Part shown: positions 5,312 through 7,051 of the stretch, one piece after another
Numbering within the stretch: the stretch's first letter is position 1
Layout of the letters: every line of letters starts with the position of its first letter
Assembly (NCBI GenBank): GCA_022795575.1
Contig: JAAWGY010000117.1
Location: 1 to 7,051 of the forward strand
Reading direction: 5' to 3'
Length of the DNA: 7,051 nucleotides
Source of the DNA: Angelakisella sp.
GTDB taxonomy: Bacteria; Bacillota; Clostridia; Oscillospirales; Ruminococcaceae
Notes under the pieces: model-generated
Told to the model about the DNA's origin: nothing
What the model saw: the letters and a program-made list of their open reading frames with translations, nothing else
Database searches by the model: none
Made by a program: the position numbers and the translations under genes

Positions 5312-6643
5312 ATGAATATACAGCTTTCCGATCATTTTACCTACCCCAAGCTGCTGCGCTTCGTCTTCCCCTCCATCACCATGATGGTCTTTACCTCCAT
5401 CTATGGCGCAGTGGACGGTTTCTTTGTTTCCAACTATGTGGGCAAAACTCCCTTTGCCGCCATCAACCTCATCTACCCGGTCCTCTCGATTTTTGGGGCG
5501 ATGGGCCTTATGGCAGGCACCGGAGGCAGCGCCATTGTGGCCCGCACCCTGGGGGAGGGCCGGCCGGAGCAGGCCAACCGCTATTTTTCCATGATCACCG
5601 AGGCGGTTATTGTGGGGGGCGTTCTGCTGATGCTGCTGGGCCTTTGGCTCCTGACGCCCCTGGCCCGCCTGCTGGGAGCCCAGGGTAAGATGCAGCAGGA
5701 CGCCGTCCTCTATGGAAGCATCCTGCTGATGGCCCTGGTCCCCTGCGTTCTCCAGAATCTGTTTGAAAGCTTTCTCATTACCGCCGAGCGCCCCAAGCTG
5801 GGGCTCGTCACCACGGCGGCGGCGGGGATCACCAATATGGCGCTGGACTTCCTCTTTATCGTGGTTTTCCGCTGGGGACTGGCCGGGGCCGCGGCAGCCA
5901 CTGCCCTCAGCCAGGCAGTGGGCGGTTTTATCCCCCTTGCCTACTTTCTCTCCGGCCGCAACCATCTCCTCCGCCTGCACCGGGCCAGGGTGGACTGGCG
6001 GGTGCTGTGGGATACCTGCGTCAACGGCTCCTCCGAGGTGCTCACCAACATCGCCATACCCCTGATGCAGATCCTCTTCAACTTCTTCCTGCTGGAGATG
6101 GCGGGAGAAAACGGGGTAGCCGCCTACGGGGCCATTATGTACATCAACTTCCTGTTTATGGCCGTCTTCTTTGGCTATTCCATCGGCTGCTCCCCTGTTA
6201 TCAGCTACCACTACGGGGCGGGCAATGTGGCGGAGCTCCAGGGGCTTTTCCGCAAAAGCATCTTCCTCAACGTCTTTACCGGCCTTGCCATGAGCCTGGC
6301 CTCCCTCCTGTTCTCCCGCTACATCGTCGGGGCCTTTGTGGGGTACGACGAGGCGCTGTTTGACCTCACCCGCCGGGGGCTGCTTTTCTACGCCAGCCGC
6401 TACGCCATCACCAGTCTGGTGGTCTTCTCCTCCGGCTTCTTCACCGCCTTGGGTAACGGGGTGATTTCCTCCACCATCTCCTTCCTGCGGGCTGTCGTCT
6501 TCCAGTTTTCCATGATGATGATCCTTCCCCGGCTGCTGGGCACCGACGGCATTTGGCTGGCTGTTGTTGTGGGAGATCTGCTCTCCGCTGTGGTAGCGGC
6601 GGGCTTTCTTGCCGCCAATCGGAGGAAGTACCGGTACTGGTAA
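5312..6643 (+). CDS. MATE-family multidrug/Na+ (H+) antiporter
   Basis: An inner-membrane efflux transporter expected to export cationic or other small molecules in exchange for Na+ or H+. The protein has 443 residues, typical for the family, and about 12 hydrophobic segments (roughly 14-35, 48-70, 92-114, 128-150, 160-185, 188-212, 235-260, 270-295, 315-338, 353-378, 385-405, 412-435). The first helix contains the family pattern IYGAVDGFFVSNYVG, with D35 matching the conserved helix-1 aspartate; AGTGGSAIVAR (68-78) is also typical of the family. It looks MepA/DinF-like; substrates cannot be told from sequence. The start is set by GAAAGGA (5298-5304) 7 bases before ATG. No clear promoter lies in the 121 bases after the LUD gene, so read-through from there is likely. 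Confidence 0.95.
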   Translation: MNIQLSDHFTYPKLLRFVFPSITMMVFTSIYGAVDGFFVSNYVGKTPFAAINLIYPVLSIFGAMGLMAGTGGSAIVARTLGEGRPEQANRYFSMITEAVIVGGVLLMLLGLWLLTPLARLLGAQGKMQQDAVLYGSILLMALVPCVLQNLFESFLITAERPKLGLVTTAAAGITNMALDFLFIVVFRWGLAGAAAATALSQAVGGFIPLAYFLSGRNHLLRLHRARVDWRVLWDTCVNGSSEVLTNIAIPLMQILFNFFLLEMAGENGVAAYGAIMYINFLFMAVFFGYSIGCSPVISYHYGAGNVAELQGLFRKSIFLNVFTGLAMSLASLLFSRYIVGAFVGYDEALFDLTRRGLLFYASRYAITSLVVFSSGFFTALGNGVISSTISFLRAVVFQFSMMMILPRLLGTDGIWLAVVVGDLLSAVVAAGFLAANRRKYRYW

Positions 6644-6645
6644 TT

Positions 6646-6829
6646 TTGTGGACAGCGCCCCAGGATTTCAAGAGCAAATACGCTGCAATGATCCTTGCTG
6701 TCTATTGAGGTTTGCGGCGAATTCGCACCCCATTATGACGCAATGGTCAACAGAAACTACAGATATGCTGGCACATCCAATCCGGACGTATCTGTACGTA
6801 AATGGTGTCGCCATCTCCAAAAACGATAA
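6646..6829 (+). pseudogene. Possible frameshifted gene remnant
   Basis: Just after the MATE stop, one frame gives a protein-like stretch (WTAPQDFKSKYAAMILAVY) that ends at TGA near 6706. A second frame then continues plausibly as CGEFAPHYDAMVNRNYRYAG and onward to a stop at 6827-6829. A single frameshift near 6700-6710 would join them. No start codon with a ribosome binding site is present and the segment is less GC-rich than the MATE gene. I do not recognise the family. A third frame is also open here, so this reading is tentative. Confidence 0.3.
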
Positions 6830-6852
6830 CCGCGGCGTGCAATTCAATATAA

Positions 6853-6896
6853 AGGACGGCGGGAATCGTCAATGACTACTCCCGCCGTCCTGTTTT
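6853..6896 (+). terminator. Intrinsic terminator downstream of MATE
   Basis: AGGACGGCGGGA (6853-6864) pairs perfectly with TCCCGCCGTCCT (6880-6891) over 12 bp around a 15-base loop, followed by GTTTTG. It lies 210 bases after the MATE stop, beyond the possible gene remnant, and probably ends the LUD-MATE transcript. Confidence 0.8.
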
Positions 6897-6956
6897 GTCG
6901 TGAAAACGAATGACACCATTTATTCTATTTAAGTATCACTCAGATAATCGAAATAA

Positions 6957-7051
6957 TAGACCTCTTGCGAAATTAGACAAAGCGGTCAAAGTTGCAGATG
7001 CCAGCAATCAAAGAAAAGCGAAGTGCAAAACGATTTCTGCGATTGCGGTAG
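6957..7051 (-). mobile_element. End of an insertion sequence (IS5-like), truncated by the window
   Basis: The element end appears to start near AGACCTCTTGCGAAA (6958-6972), which resembles IS5-family terminal inverted repeats of the GAGACC-TTTGCAAAA type. Transposase coding sequence begins right inside it on the minus strand. The other end and any target-site duplication lie outside the window, so the exact boundary is uncertain by a few bases. Confidence 0.6.
6973..7051 (-). CDS. IS5-like transposase, C-terminal 25 residues (partial)
   Basis: The minus-strand frame entering from the window edge reads YRNRRNRFALRFSLIAGI plus seven residues, then stops at 6975-6973. The pattern Y-x-N-R-R-x-R-F-x-L-R-F-x-L-I-A-G-I-x-N is typical of the extreme C-terminus of DDE transposases of the IS5 superfamily. 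The stop lies within about 20 bases of the putative terminal repeat, the usual arrangement in such elements. The catalytic residues are outside the window, so whether the transposase is intact cannot be judged. Confidence 0.65.
   Translation of the reverse strand, partial: YRNRRNRFALRFSLIAGICNFDRFV

Noticed and set aside
5294..6211. 305-codon minus-strand frame
   Set aside because: It is the antisense shadow of the MATE gene, rich in Gly, Gln and His, with no independent signals.

Overview
The window looks like chromosomal DNA of a gut-type Clostridia bacterium, probably Oscillospiraceae-like (relatives of Flavonifractor, Lawsonibacter or Intestinimonas). This is an inference from GC-rich coding sequence, AGGAGG-type ribosome binding sites, a GAAC-N4-GTTC SOS box of Gram-positive type, and the style of the proteins. 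No rRNA or species marker is present, so the placement is soft.

Layout. Bases 1-420 are GC-rich, apparently non-coding DNA that opens with a run of four compact hairpins. Bases 421-1040 switch sharply to AT-rich DNA built from three diverged direct repeats. Bases 1057-1105 hold a consensus sigma-A promoter with a LexA-type operator just downstream. It drives a compact DNA-damage operon: a Y-family (UmuC/UvrX-like) translesion polymerase, a 3-methyladenine DNA glycosylase I (tag) overlapping it by 4 bases, and a YolD-like protein 15 bases further on. A 61-codon small ORF with a strong ribosome binding site follows and may be part of the same transcript; a strong terminator closes the unit near 4027.

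Bases 4028-4330 are a hairpin-rich intergenic block. It ends in a perfect 22-bp inverted repeat that serves as the terminator of a minus-strand tRNA-Leu(GAG) gene, which has its own near-consensus promoter. Divergent from the tRNA, a second good promoter drives a LUD-domain (YkgG-type) protein. After a 121-base leader with competing inverted repeats comes a MATE-family efflux transporter. Downstream lie a probable frameshifted gene remnant, a clear terminator (6853-6896), and the end of an insertion sequence whose minus-strand transposase C-terminus (IS5-like) runs off the window.

How the genes fit together: the first unit reads as an SOS-inducible lesion-tolerance and alkylation-repair cassette (polymerase, base-excision glycosylase, YolD accessory protein). 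LUD and MATE are ordinary accessory or housekeeping genes with no obvious functional tie to it. The least explained parts are the three-copy AT-rich repeat array upstream of the SOS promoter and the hairpin-dense intergenic blocks.
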